Below, one piece after another: positions 36,464 to 44,037 of a stretch of 64,000 nucleotides of DNA. This stretch comes from Gp6-AA40 sp963741135. Its GTDB lineage: Bacteria > Acidobacteriota > Vicinamibacteria > Vicinamibacterales > UBA2999. Each line of letters begins with the position of its first letter. Position 1 is the stretch's first letter. The notes below the pieces were generated by a model, which was not told where the DNA came from, searched no databases, and worked only from the letters and a program-made list of their open reading frames with translations. Where the stretch lies: the NCBI GenBank assembly GCA_963741135.1, contig CAVUHC010000005.1, positions 1 through 64,000 of the forward strand, read 5' to 3'. The translations under genes were made by a program, and so were the position numbers.

Positions 36464-38503
36464 TCATGCCAGGCCCACGGCCACCAGGAAGATGTCAATC
36501 GCCTTGATGCCGAGAAATGGAAGGAACACGCCACCCACTCCGTAGATCAGCAGGTTTCGCCGGAGAATCGCTGCCGCACCGAGCGGTTTGTAGGTAATCC
36601 CTTTGAGCGCCAGCGGGATCAACCCGATGATGATCACGGCGTTGAAGATGACGGCCGACAGGATGGCAGATTCCGGCGTGGCGAGCCGCATGATGTTCAG
36701 CACGCCAAGCTGCGGAAACGCCAGGATGAACATCGCGGGAATGATCGCGAAGTACTTCGCGACGTCATTCGCGATCGAGAACGTGGTCAACGCGCCGCGC
36801 GTCATCAGGAGCTGTTTGCCAATCTCGACGATCTCGATCAGCTTCGTCGGGTTCGAGTCGAGATCGACCATGTTGCCGGCTTCCTTGGCTGCCGTGGTCC
36901 CGGTATTCATGGCGACGCCCACATCAGCCTGAGCAAGTGCCGGCGCGTCGTTCGTGCCGTCGCCGGTCATTGCCACCATGCGGCCACCCGCTTGTTCCTG
37001 CCGGATCAGCTTGAGCTTCTCTTCGGGCGTCGCTTGCGCCATGAAGTCGTCAACACCGGCTTCCGACGCGATCGCGGCTGCGGTCAGCGGATTGTCGCCT
37101 GTAATCATCACGGTCTTGATGCCCATCGCCCGCAGATGTGCGAAGCGGTCCCTGATGCCGCCCTTGACGATGTCCTTCAGATGTACGACACCAAGCGCGC
37201 GTCCATTTTCCGCCACGACGAGCGGGGTGCCACCTTCGCGTGCGATGCGCTCGACCTGTACCTTGAGCTCGGCCGGCAGCGCGTTGCCTTGTTCCTGGAC
37301 GAGGCGTTCGATCGCGTCGTACGCGCCCTTTCGGATGCGCCGGCTGTTGAAATCAATGCCAGACATGCGCGTCTGGGCCGAGAACGGGACAAAGACGGCC
37401 TCATGGGAACCAAACGTGCGCCCGCGGATCCCGAACTTCTCCTTCGCGAGCACGACGATCGAGCGTCCCTCCGGCGTTTCGTCGGCAAGCGACGCAAGCT
37501 GCGCCGCATCGGCGAGCGTCGTGTCGCTCACGCCGGGAGCGGGACGAAAGTCGGTCGCCTGACGATTGCCGAGGGTAATCGTACCCGTCTTGTCCAGCAG
37601 CAGCGTGTCGACGTCACCGGCGGCTTCCACCGCCCGGCCTGACATCGCCAGGACGTTGTGCTGAACGAGGCGATCCATGCCGGCGATGCCGATCGCCGAG
37701 ATGAGTGCGCCAATCGTGGTGGGAATCAGACACACGAGCAGCGCGATCAACACCGGAATCGGAATGCTGGTCCCGGCGTAGTACGCGAACGGCTCGAGCG
37801 TGACAACGACCAGCAGGAAGACGAGCGTGAGTACGGCTAGCAGGATGTTAAGCGCGATTTCGTTCGGCGTCTTCTGACGTTCTGCGCCTTCGACGAGCGC
37901 AATCATTCGATCGAGGAACGTCTCGCCGGGGTTGGACGTGATGCGCACCTCGATCCAGTCCGAGAGCACCCGGGTGCCGCCGGTGACCCCCGAACGATCG
38001 CCGCCCGCCTCGCGAATGACCGGTGCGGATTCGCCGGTGATGGCCGATTCGTCCACGCTCGCCACACCCTTGATGATTTCGCCGTCACTGGGAATCACCT
38101 GGCCGGCTTCGACGCGAACGATGTCTCCGACACCCAGCTCGGTCGCCGCTACCGACTCACGCTGTCCGTTGCGGAGGCGCACCGCGATCGTCTCTGTCTT
38201 GCCCTTGCGAAGCGTGGCTGCCTGCGCCTTGCCGCGTCCCTCCGCCATTGCCTCGGCAAAATTGGCGAAGAGCACGGTGAACCAGAGCCAGAAGGCAACC
38301 TGGCCTGTGAACAGGGGCTGGCCGGTCCCGCCAGCAAGCTCCTGCACGAAGATCATCGTCGTGACGAGACTGCCGATCTCCACGATGAACATCACCGGAT
38401 TCTTGAACTGAATCCGCGGATCGAGCTTGCGGAAGGAGTCCATCACTGCCGGCATGACGATCGCCGGATCCCAAATCGAAATCTGCTGCGTACGTTCTGC
38501 CAT
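36464..38503 (-). CDS. kdpB: KdpB, ATP-hydrolysing subunit of the high-affinity potassium pump
   Basis: The intact 679-residue P-type ATPase has the phosphorylation motif LLLDKTGTITLGN, the TGES loop in ITGESAPVIREAGGD, the nucleotide-domain region KGAYDAIERLV, and the hinge GDGTNDAPALAQADVGVAMN. The N-terminal KNPVMFIVEIGS and FAEAMAEGRGKAQAATLR are KdpB hallmarks. It hydrolyses ATP to drive potassium through KdpA. Unusually it lies after kdpC: the order is F-A-C-B. The kdpC to kdpB gap is 14 bp. Confidence 0.97.
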   Translation of the reverse strand: MAERTQQISIWDPAIVMPAVMDSFRKLDPRIQFKNPVMFIVEIGSLVTTMIFVQELAGGTGQPLFTGQVAFWLWFTVLFANFAEAMAEGRGKAQAATLRKGKTETIAVRLRNGQRESVAATELGVGDIVRVEAGQVIPSDGEIIKGVASVDESAITGESAPVIREAGGDRSGVTGGTRVLSDWIEVRITSNPGETFLDRMIALVEGAERQKTPNEIALNILLAVLTLVFLLVVVTLEPFAYYAGTSIPIPVLIALLVCLIPTTIGALISAIGIAGMDRLVQHNVLAMSGRAVEAAGDVDTLLLDKTGTITLGNRQATDFRPAPGVSDTTLADAAQLASLADETPEGRSIVVLAKEKFGIRGRTFGSHEAVFVPFSAQTRMSGIDFNSRRIRKGAYDAIERLVQEQGNALPAELKVQVERIAREGGTPLVVAENGRALGVVHLKDIVKGGIRDRFAHLRAMGIKTVMITGDNPLTAAAIASEAGVDDFMAQATPEEKLKLIRQEQAGGRMVAMTGDGTNDAPALAQADVGVAMNTGTTAAKEAGNMVDLDSNPTKLIEIVEIGKQLLMTRGALTTFSIANDVAKYFAIIPAMFILAFPQLGVLNIMRLATPESAILSAVIFNAVIIIGLIPLALKGITYKPLGAAAILRRNLLIYGVGGVFLPFLGIKAIDIFLVAVGLA

Positions 38504-38517
38504 GATTTGTTCTCTCG

Positions 38518-39126
38518 CTACCGGGCGTCTGTTGGTGTCGGTGCCGGCGGTTTTGGCGCGCCAAGCGATTCATCGAGCGCCAGGTTCAACTCCAGCACGT
38601 TGACGCGCGCCCGTCCCAGGAATCCAAACGTGGGCGGTTCGGTGTGCTGACCAATCAACTCACGAACGCGATCAACCGGCACGCCGCGCGCGCTGGCGAT
38701 GCGCGCAGACTGCAGTTCCGCCGCATTCGGCGGAATGTGCGGGTCAAGCCCGCCGCCACTGGCCGTTACCATCTCGGAGGGGACCTGGCTTGGCGACACG
38801 TTGTCCAGCTTCGTGATCGCGTCCAGTCGCTCCTGGACCGCCTTCAGATGGTCCGGATTTGACGGGCCGTAGTTGGTGCCGCCCGTCGATGCGGCGTTGT
38901 AGTCGACGCCGGAGGGTCGCGGCTGGAAGTACTCCGACCGTGCAAACTTCTGCCCGATGAGGCGCGAGCCCACCACCGTGCCGTCCCCCCGGCGGATCAG
39001 GCTGCCTTCGGCCTGCGCGGGGAATGCGACCCTGCCCATGGCCCAGAGGACGACGTGATATCCGCCACCGAGCAACACCATGGTGACGAGAGTGAACAGG
39101 ATGCCGCGCTTGATTTCTGTGATCAT
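38518..39126 (-). CDS. kdpC: KdpC, accessory subunit of the potassium pump
   Basis: The 202-residue protein has one N-terminal membrane helix (LFTLVTMVLLGGGYHVVLWAMG) and the family blocks GSRLIGQKFARSEYFQPRPS, STGGTNYGPSNP, SGGGLDPHIPP and VRELIGQHTEPP, the last being the most conserved KdpC segment. It stabilises the KdpFABC complex. It starts 4 bp after kdpA, ahead of kdpB rather than behind it. Confidence 0.97.
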   Translation of the reverse strand: MITEIKRGILFTLVTMVLLGGGYHVVLWAMGRVAFPAQAEGSLIRRGDGTVVGSRLIGQKFARSEYFQPRPSGVDYNAASTGGTNYGPSNPDHLKAVQERLDAITKLDNVSPSQVPSEMVTASGGGLDPHIPPNAAELQSARIASARGVPVDRVRELIGQHTEPPTFGFLGRARVNVLELNLALDESLGAPKPPAPTPTDAR

Positions 39127-39130
39127 GGTC

Positions 39131-40840
39131 CTACCTCAGAGCCAGATGCTCGGCAATCGGTCCAAGCACGGCGACCGGCATGAACATCAGCAGGCCGAGA
39201 ATGACGACGACCGCCCACAACGTGAATCCAAACGTGCCACTGTCGGCGCGCAACGACCCCGCGGTTTCGGGTGAGGCCGGCTTCGCCCCCAGCATTCCGG
39301 CGAGTGCCAGCGGGGCGATGATCGGGATGTAGCGACTGAGCAGCATCACGATGCCGCACGCGATATTCCAGAACGGCGTGTTGTCGCCCAGGCCTTCAAA
39401 TCCAGAACCGTTGTTGGCCGCAGATGAACTGAATTCGTAGAGCATCTCCGAGAACCCGTGCGGCCCCGGGTTCTTCAGCCACGCGAGCGCGGTGTTCGGA
39501 TCCGCCGTCGTCGCCCAGACGTAGCAGGCGATCGCGGTGCCCACAAGAATCGCCAGTGGATGCCACAGCAGCGCGAGGCTCGCGAGCTTCATCTCCTTGG
39601 CCTCGACCTTCTTGCCCAGGAATTCCGGCGTGCGGCCGATCATCATGCCCGCGACGAACACCGCAACGATGACGAAGATCAGCATGTTGATGAAGCCGAC
39701 GCCGACGCCGCCGAAGATGTTGTTGAGCCACATGCCGATCAATGGCATCAGTCCGCCAAGCGGCGTCAGCGAGTCGTGCATGGCGTTGACCGATCCGTTG
39801 GACGTGACGGTCGTCGTCACCGACCAGAGGGCCGAGAGTCCCGACCCAAAACGGACTTCCTTGCCTTCCATCGAGCCGGTTGATTGATCGACGTTCATCC
39901 GGCTGATGGCCGGATTGCCGCCTGCATCGATCGCCACGCCAAAGGTCACCATCGGGATGTACAACGCAAGCATCGTCGCAAAGATCACGACCGCGAGACG
40001 ACGCCGGCGGACCATGTAGCCGAGCGTCCAGACCATCGCCATCGGGATGATAGTGATCGACCAGGTCTCGACGAGATTCGAGAGCGGCGTCGGATTCTCG
40101 TACGGGTGCGCGGAGTTCGGGCCGAAGTAGCCGCCGCCATTCGTGCCGAGCTGCTTGATGGACACTTCCGGAGCGACCACACCGCGAGCGATGGTTTGTT
40201 CCGATCCCTCAACCGTCGTTGCCTTGGCCGCGCCCTCGAACGTCATCGGCGTGCCCTGCCAGATGAGGACGAGCCCCACCATCAACGCGAGGGGTAGGAA
40301 CACTCGAACCGTCGCGCGGGTCGTATCGACGTAGAAGTTACCGAGCGTTGCCAGGCGATTGCCGCCCAGTCCGCGGATGATGGCGATGCATGCCGCAACG
40401 CCGGTGGCGGCCGTCACGAACTGCAGGAACGTGATGGCGAACATCTGCGAGAAATAGGACAGGCCTGTCTCGCCGCTGTAGTGCTGCAGGTTCGTGTTCG
40501 TCGTGAAGCTCGAGATCGTGTTGAACGCGAGCGTCGGCTCCATGTTGCTGATGCCATCAGGGTTGAGCGGCAGATACTGCTGCAGCGTGACGATTGTCCA
40601 CGTGGCCAGCCACATGAACACGTTGGAGATCAGCAGAGAGACCGAGTACCGCTTCCAGTCCTGCTGCTCGTGTGGGTCGACGCCGGTGAGGCGCAGCACG
40701 AGACGCTCAATAGGGACCAGCACAGGATCCAGGAGCGTCCGCTGGCCGGTAAACACGTGAAACATGTAGCGGCCGAGCAGCAGGCTCGTAGCGATCGTGA
40801 ACAGGATGGTGAAGGCGACGGCAATGAATTCGGTGCCCAT
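39131..40840 (-). CDS. kdpA: KdpA, potassium-translocating subunit
   Basis: The 569-residue membrane protein has about ten helices and the four selectivity-filter loops: SSFTTNTNLQHYSG, QLGTNGGGYFGPNSAHP, VNAMHDSLTPLGG and SSAANNGSGFEGL. QQDWKRYSVSLLISN follows the first helix as in other KdpA proteins. It is intact. The start at ATG 40840 lies 7 bp after kdpF. A 20-residue KdpA-like N-terminus occurs again at 41265, at the head of a chimeric ORF. Confidence 0.97.
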   Translation of the reverse strand: MGTEFIAVAFTILFTIATSLLLGRYMFHVFTGQRTLLDPVLVPIERLVLRLTGVDPHEQQDWKRYSVSLLISNVFMWLATWTIVTLQQYLPLNPDGISNMEPTLAFNTISSFTTNTNLQHYSGETGLSYFSQMFAITFLQFVTAATGVAACIAIIRGLGGNRLATLGNFYVDTTRATVRVFLPLALMVGLVLIWQGTPMTFEGAAKATTVEGSEQTIARGVVAPEVSIKQLGTNGGGYFGPNSAHPYENPTPLSNLVETWSITIIPMAMVWTLGYMVRRRRLAVVIFATMLALYIPMVTFGVAIDAGGNPAISRMNVDQSTGSMEGKEVRFGSGLSALWSVTTTVTSNGSVNAMHDSLTPLGGLMPLIGMWLNNIFGGVGVGFINMLIFVIVAVFVAGMMIGRTPEFLGKKVEAKEMKLASLALLWHPLAILVGTAIACYVWATTADPNTALAWLKNPGPHGFSEMLYEFSSSAANNGSGFEGLGDNTPFWNIACGIVMLLSRYIPIIAPLALAGMLGAKPASPETAGSLRADSGTFGFTLWAVVVILGLLMFMPVAVLGPIAEHLALR

Positions 40841-40847
40841 AGAAGCC

Positions 40848-40928
40848 TCAGAACTTTTCCGGGCGTAGCATCGCGTATACGAGATACACGAAAGCTGCGA
40901 CGCTCAATAACAAAGACAACAGAGTCAT
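40848..40928 (-). CDS. kdpF: KdpF, small stabilising subunit (copy adjacent to kdpA)
   Basis: A 26-residue single-helix peptide with the family ending VYLVYAMLRPEKF, where KdpF proteins normally end YLV.AL..PE.F. It begins with MTLLSLLLSVAAF. Position immediately upstream of kdpA with a 7-bp gap is standard for KdpF. It stabilises the pump in the membrane. Confidence 0.88.
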   Translation of the reverse strand: MTLLSLLLSVAAFVYLVYAMLRPEKF

Positions 40929-40936
40929 AGAGTTAC

Positions 40937-41020
40937 CTACACACGATCACAAAGGGCGACGAAGCCGAGCATGGCCGCAAAGGTCACGAGCCCCAGTAAC
41001 ACCATTCCAACAGTTAGCAT
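40937..41020 (-). CDS. Kdp-associated micropeptide ending ALCDRV
   Basis: A 27-residue single-helix peptide (MLTVGMVLLGLVTFAAML, then GFVALCDRV). Its stop is 8 bp before kdpF. A second peptide with the related ending ACDRLM is found in the matching place before the second kdpF (41365-41454). The repeated position and the shared C-D-R tail argue that these are real genes. Unnamed small ORFs in this position occur in other kdp operons (recollection, not searched). Function unknown; a membrane cofactor of the pump is plausible. Confidence 0.6.
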   Translation of the reverse strand: MLTVGMVLLGLVTFAAMLGFVALCDRV

Positions 41021-41058
41021 CACGCGCTCCCTTAGTAGAGGCGGGCCTTCAGGCCCCC

Positions 41059-41265
41059 TTAGTACGTAAACCCAAGCCCGGCCGACCCAATCACGCGGGA
41101 CGAGTCACCGCCGTTGAAGGCCTTCGTCGTATCGCCGAGCGCCTGATACTCCACGCCGCCGTGTACGTTCCAGGCGCCGAAGCTGGTCGTGCCGGCGAGC
41201 GGCGGCGCCACGAGAAAGACGGCGAGCAGGAAGAAGCCGATTTGAAGCCATCCGTTGAGAGTCAT
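41059..41265 (-). CDS. Chimeric ORF: KdpA-like N-terminus joined to a porin-like C-terminus
   Basis: The first 23 residues (MTLNGWLQIGFFLLAVFLVAPPL) match the start of KdpA proteins of the GWLQI type. The remaining 45 residues (WNVHGGVEYQALGDTTKAF to SAGLGFTY) look like the last strands of an outer-membrane beta-barrel, ending in the aromatic residue used by the barrel assembly machinery. The ORF starts 1 bp after the second kdpF, exactly where kdpA should begin. It looks like a scar of a deletion that joined a lost kdpA copy to a lost porin gene. Whether it is translated to any purpose is doubtful. Confidence 0.6.
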   Translation of the reverse strand: MTLNGWLQIGFFLLAVFLVAPPLAGTTSFGAWNVHGGVEYQALGDTTKAFNGGDSSRVIGSAGLGFTY

Positions 41266-41266
41266 G

Positions 41267-41356
41267 TCAGAACTTCTCCGGTTTGAGCAACGCGAGGACG
41301 AGGTACGCGAGCATCGCGACGCTCACGAGTGGACCAACGGTGTAGTCGAGGGCCAC
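41267..41356 (-). CDS. kdpF: Second KdpF-like peptide
   Basis: A 29-residue peptide (VALDYTVGPLVSVAML, then AYLVLALLKPEKF) with the classical KdpF ending. GTG 41356 follows a GAGGTGA site. It precedes the truncated KdpA-like ORF rather than a full kdpA. It may be a remnant of a duplicated kdp leader, or may still serve the intact KdpA downstream. Confidence 0.8.
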   Translation of the reverse strand: MALDYTVGPLVSVAMLAYLVLALLKPEKF

Positions 41357-41394
41357 GGGTCACCTCACTTCATCAGCCGGTCACATGCGGCCAC

Positions 41395-41454
41395 CTAGCC
41401 GATGCTCACGACAAAAAAGAGAATCGTAACTGCGACGAACACGAGATCGAGCAT
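41395..41454 (-). CDS. Kdp-associated micropeptide interrupted by an amber codon
   Basis: From ATG 41454 the frame reads MLDLVFVAVTILFFVVSIG and meets TAG at 41395-41397. Immediately after that codon the same frame continues VAACDRLMK to a TGA at 41365-41367, giving the C-D-R ending of the peptide at 40937. The amber codon is therefore either a recent inactivating mutation, a sequencing error, or a readthrough site. The start lies 12 bp after the porin-like gene on the same strand. Confidence 0.5.
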   Translation of the reverse strand: MLDLVFVAVTILFFVVSIG

Positions 41455-41466
41455 GGCGTACTCTTC

Positions 41467-42309
41467 CTATCTGCCCGGCGTGATATCGATATCGAGCTGG
41501 GCTGTCCACATGTACTTGCTGCCGCCCGGCTGCAGATCCTTGTCGAGGAAAAAGACGGGCCCCACGAGCAGCGAGACGTTGTCGGCGAAATACACGTTCG
41601 TACCGAAGCCCCACGCACCAAGAATGTTCTCGCCGGTCTGGACGTCTGCCGCGACGTTGATCTTCCGGAGGCCCTTCAGACCGATTTGAATGTCGGGTGA
41701 GACCCCACCGATCAGCGCGCCGGTTTTCGCGACCTCTCCTTCGCTGTTGGTGAACAGCGTGCGATTCAGGCCGTGGTAGACGCCCGCGGCGACGTACCCT
41801 CCAACGGGCAGCGCTTTCTGAAACATGAGGTAAAGCGCGTTGTAGTTGGTGACGTTCTCCTTAAAGCCGAGATTGTAGACGCCAAAGCTGATTCCCGGCG
41901 ATCCGGCAAACAACGATGATTCCGGCGTGCACAGCTTCACGTTGAGGAACAGCGGATCCTGGCTGGGAAGGAGGAGGTCGAAGCCCGCCTCCCCCTGGAC
42001 CTTGTCAAACGGCAGAAAACCAGCCGTCAGTCCGGTGTCGATCGGATAGCCGGGTGCGCCCGCAGCTCCCGCGGGAGGGCCCTTCCAGAGGTACGTGTCG
42101 TAGGTAACGTGCGGGACGCCGCGCGCCTGACAGGCGGCGGTCGACGGCGCCCAATAGGTCGTGCTCGGCGTCGCCAAGGCCACCGAAGGCACAAATGCGA
42201 TTCCGGCGAGGAAGATCGCGCCGGCGGAGAGCGATCGAACAATGCGGAGCTCCCGGGACAATCCTGTGCTGGACGTTCCAATCTGACTACGCGAACGAGT
42301 GGATCTCAT
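41467..42309 (-). CDS. Putative outer-membrane/porin-like protein at the head of the kdp cluster
   Basis: About 280 residues from ATG 42309, which follows AGGAGACGT. A signal peptide is present (VRSLSAGAIFLAGIAFVPSVALA). The body alternates hydrophobic and polar residues with many glycines and aromatic residues (AGFLPFDKVQGEAGFDLLLP, GVYNLGFKENVTNYNALYLMF, NVYFADNVSLLVGP), a pattern of transmembrane beta-strands. No named family recognised. Being upstream of kdp genes on the same strand, it could be an outer-membrane channel co-expressed at low potassium (inference). Confidence 0.65.
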   Translation of the reverse strand: MRSTRSRSQIGTSSTGLSRELRIVRSLSAGAIFLAGIAFVPSVALATPSTTYWAPSTAACQARGVPHVTYDTYLWKGPPAGAAGAPGYPIDTGLTAGFLPFDKVQGEAGFDLLLPSQDPLFLNVKLCTPESSLFAGSPGISFGVYNLGFKENVTNYNALYLMFQKALPVGGYVAAGVYHGLNRTLFTNSEGEVAKTGALIGGVSPDIQIGLKGLRKINVAADVQTGENILGAWGFGTNVYFADNVSLLVGPVFFLDKDLQPGGSKYMWTAQLDIDITPGR

Positions 42310-42316
42310 ACGTCTC

Positions 42317-42424
42317 CTAGGCCACGAGAGCCATGCCAGCCATCCACCAGCCGCGATCGGACTTCGCGATGTGCCGGCTCGCGTGTTCACGGTTGAACGC
42401 CAGGATGTCTGAGAGGGTGTTCAT
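42317..42424 (-). CDS. Possible 35-residue leader peptide upstream of the porin-like gene
   Basis: ATG 42424 opens MNTLSDILAFNREHASRHIA, then KSDRGWWMAGMALVA, ending at TAG 42317, 7 bp before the porin-like start. No convincing ribosome site is visible and the family is unknown. It is a candidate leader or micropeptide gene; the gap it fills is otherwise unexplained. Confidence 0.35.
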   Translation of the reverse strand: MNTLSDILAFNREHASRHIAKSDRGWWMAGMALVA

Positions 42425-42470
42425 GAGATCAGGGTAGAGCCCGGAGTCGTAACGGGGTGGTCAAGACTCA

Positions 42471-42487
42471 ATAAAGAATTCGTAGGT
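42471..42487. promoter_or_regulatory. Candidate KdpE half-site pair upstream of the kdp-side genes
   Basis: ATAAAG at 42471 and GTAGGT at 42482 are 11 bp apart in an AT-rich patch. A TTGACC -35-like element follows on the minus strand. The same ATAAAGAAT core recurs at 42755. E. coli KdpE binds TTTATA-N5-TTTACA direct repeats; the complement here offers TTTATT-type half sites. Confidence 0.4.
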
Positions 42488-42754
42488 CGATGCGTTTCCG
42501 CCCGAAATAGTCCGCACCTGTTGGTGAGAATTACGCCAACTGAAGACGGGGGCATCGGTGTCCGTCGGAAAAAAGGCATGTTTCGTACGCGCCAAGAGCA
42601 CGAAGGCTGCCATCGGCGTCCATGCGCGGTATCAGCAGGTCATGCCTCTCGAGCGGAATGACATGGGCGACGTTGATTTCAGCGTCGCTCTCGGTATTCT
42701 TCTCCGTTGCGATCGTCGTCCTGCGCGGCACGTTGCGGTGAGCGGTCAACCTCC

Positions 42755-42771
42755 ATAAAGAATCTGTAAAG
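42755..42771. promoter_or_regulatory. Candidate KdpE half-site pair upstream of the KdpD N-terminal gene
   Basis: ATAAAG at 42755 and GTAAAG at 42766 are an 11-bp-spaced direct repeat; the complement reads TTTACA-N5-TTTATG, close to the E. coli KdpE half sites. It lies 38 bp before the GTG of the divergent KdpD module. The 42425-42808 gap as a whole carries these two sites and no other gene I can support. Confidence 0.45.
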
Positions 42772-42808
42772 ACGCGGACACGGGCGCCGGGAGCGCGTAC
42801 GATGAGGC

Positions 42809-43948
42809 GTGCACGAGCCAGCACGTCCCACCGGTGAGCAAATGCTCGCGCGGATTCAGACCGCAGAGCGTGCCCGCCTGCGGATCTACATCGGCGCCGC
42901 GCCCGGCGTCGGAAAGAGCTACTCGATGCTCGAAGATGCGCACGCCTTCCGCAGGGAAGGCGTCGACGTCGTCGTCGGTCTGATTGAAACCTACGGACGC
43001 GCAGACACCGAAGCGCAGGTTCGCGATCTCGAGATCGTCCCGAAGCGCAAGCTCGAGTATCGCGGTGTCGTACTGGAAGAAATGGACGTCGACGGCATTC
43101 TGGCTCGCAAGCCGCAGATGTGCGTCGTCGACGAGCTTGCGCACACCAACGCGCCAGGAAGCCGCCACGAAAAGCGCTACGAAGACGTGCTGGATCTCCT
43201 CAATGCCGGCGTCAGCGTGCTCACGGCGGTCAACATCCAGCACCTCGAAACGCTGAACGATGCGGTCAGCCGTGTCACAGGTGTCCGCGTCCGTGAAACC
43301 GTCCCCGACACGTTTCTCGATCGCGCCGACGAGGTCGTGAACGTCGACGTCACCGTGCAGGAGCTGCAGACTCGCCTCCGCCAGGGAAAGGTGTACAAGC
43401 CGGAGAAGGTCGAGCAGGCGCTGACCAACTTTTTCAGGGAAACGAATCTGTCGACGCTGCGGGAGCTGGCGCTGCGGGCGGTCGCCGATGAAGTCGGCGA
43501 GAAGGCGGCTTCGCACCGTCAGCGCGAAGGGCTGGAGCCTGCTCTGATTCCGGAACGAGTGATGGTCTGTATGAGCTCGAATCCAGATGCGACACGAGTG
43601 ATTCGCACGGGCGCGAGGATCGCCGGCCGACTTGGTGCGCGGTGGTATGCCGTCTATGTCGAGACACCGCGTGAGATGCCCGGACGGATCAGCCCGGAGG
43701 ATCGCGACGCCTTGCAGCGCAACATCTCGCTGGCGGAGGCGCTTGGCGCAACCTTGGTGCGCGTCAAGGCGGATCGACCGGCGGATGGCCTGATTGCGTT
43801 CGCGAAGCGGGAGGGCATTACGCACGTCATCTTCGGCCAGAGCGCGAGAAACCGTCTCGAGATCCTGATGAAGGGATCGACGCTCAATCGGTTTCTTCAG
43901 GAAGTGCGCGACGCCGCGATACAGGTCGTGCCGTTGGATCAGGCGTAG
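42809..43948 (+). CDS. KdpD N-terminal module (KdpD sensor P-loop domain + universal stress domain) without kinase
   Basis: The 379-residue protein begins (from GTG 42809) with the KdpD domain: Walker A in GAAPGVGKSYSMLEDAH, then VVVGLIETYGR, KPQMCVVDELAHTNAPGSRHEKRYEDVLDLL and VNIQHLETLNDAV. A universal-stress-like domain follows (VMVCMSSNPDATRVIRTGARIA, HVIFGQSARNRLEILMKGS). It stops before the membrane and kinase parts, which are encoded separately at 19470. N-terminal-only KdpD proteins are known from cyanobacteria. It is divergent from the kdp operon with a 384-bp shared control region, and probably modulates the kinase in trans (inference). Confidence 0.9.
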   Translation: MHEPARPTGEQMLARIQTAERARLRIYIGAAPGVGKSYSMLEDAHAFRREGVDVVVGLIETYGRADTEAQVRDLEIVPKRKLEYRGVVLEEMDVDGILARKPQMCVVDELAHTNAPGSRHEKRYEDVLDLLNAGVSVLTAVNIQHLETLNDAVSRVTGVRVRETVPDTFLDRADEVVNVDVTVQELQTRLRQGKVYKPEKVEQALTNFFRETNLSTLRELALRAVADEVGEKAASHRQREGLEPALIPERVMVCMSSNPDATRVIRTGARIAGRLGARWYAVYVETPREMPGRISPEDRDALQRNISLAEALGATLVRVKADRPADGLIAFAKREGITHVIFGQSARNRLEILMKGSTLNRFLQEVRDAAIQVVPLDQA

Positions 43949-44037
43949 GTCCAGCTAAAGCCGGAGACGACAAATACCGTAGGTCCGGCTAAAGCCGGAC
44001 ACTACAAGTATCGGTAGTGTCCGCCTTCAGGCGGACC
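43949..44037. repeat. Palindromes of the GTCCGGCTAAAGCCGGAC / GTCCGCCTTCAGGCGGAC family
   Basis: Three hairpins occur in series: GTCCAGCTAAAGCCGGA near 43948, GTCCGGCTAAAGCCGGAC near 43983 and GTCCGCCTTCAGGCGGAC near 44019. The last supplies the stop codon of the dedA gene (TGA, 44027-44029). It lies between two convergent genes, consistent with a bidirectional terminator, and is related to the array at 1411. Confidence 0.85.

Noticed and set aside
36464..40840. kdpA-kdpC-kdpB order as an assembly misjoin
   Set aside because: Gene gaps are only 4 and 14 bp and every gene is intact, so a misjoin would have to be implausibly exact.
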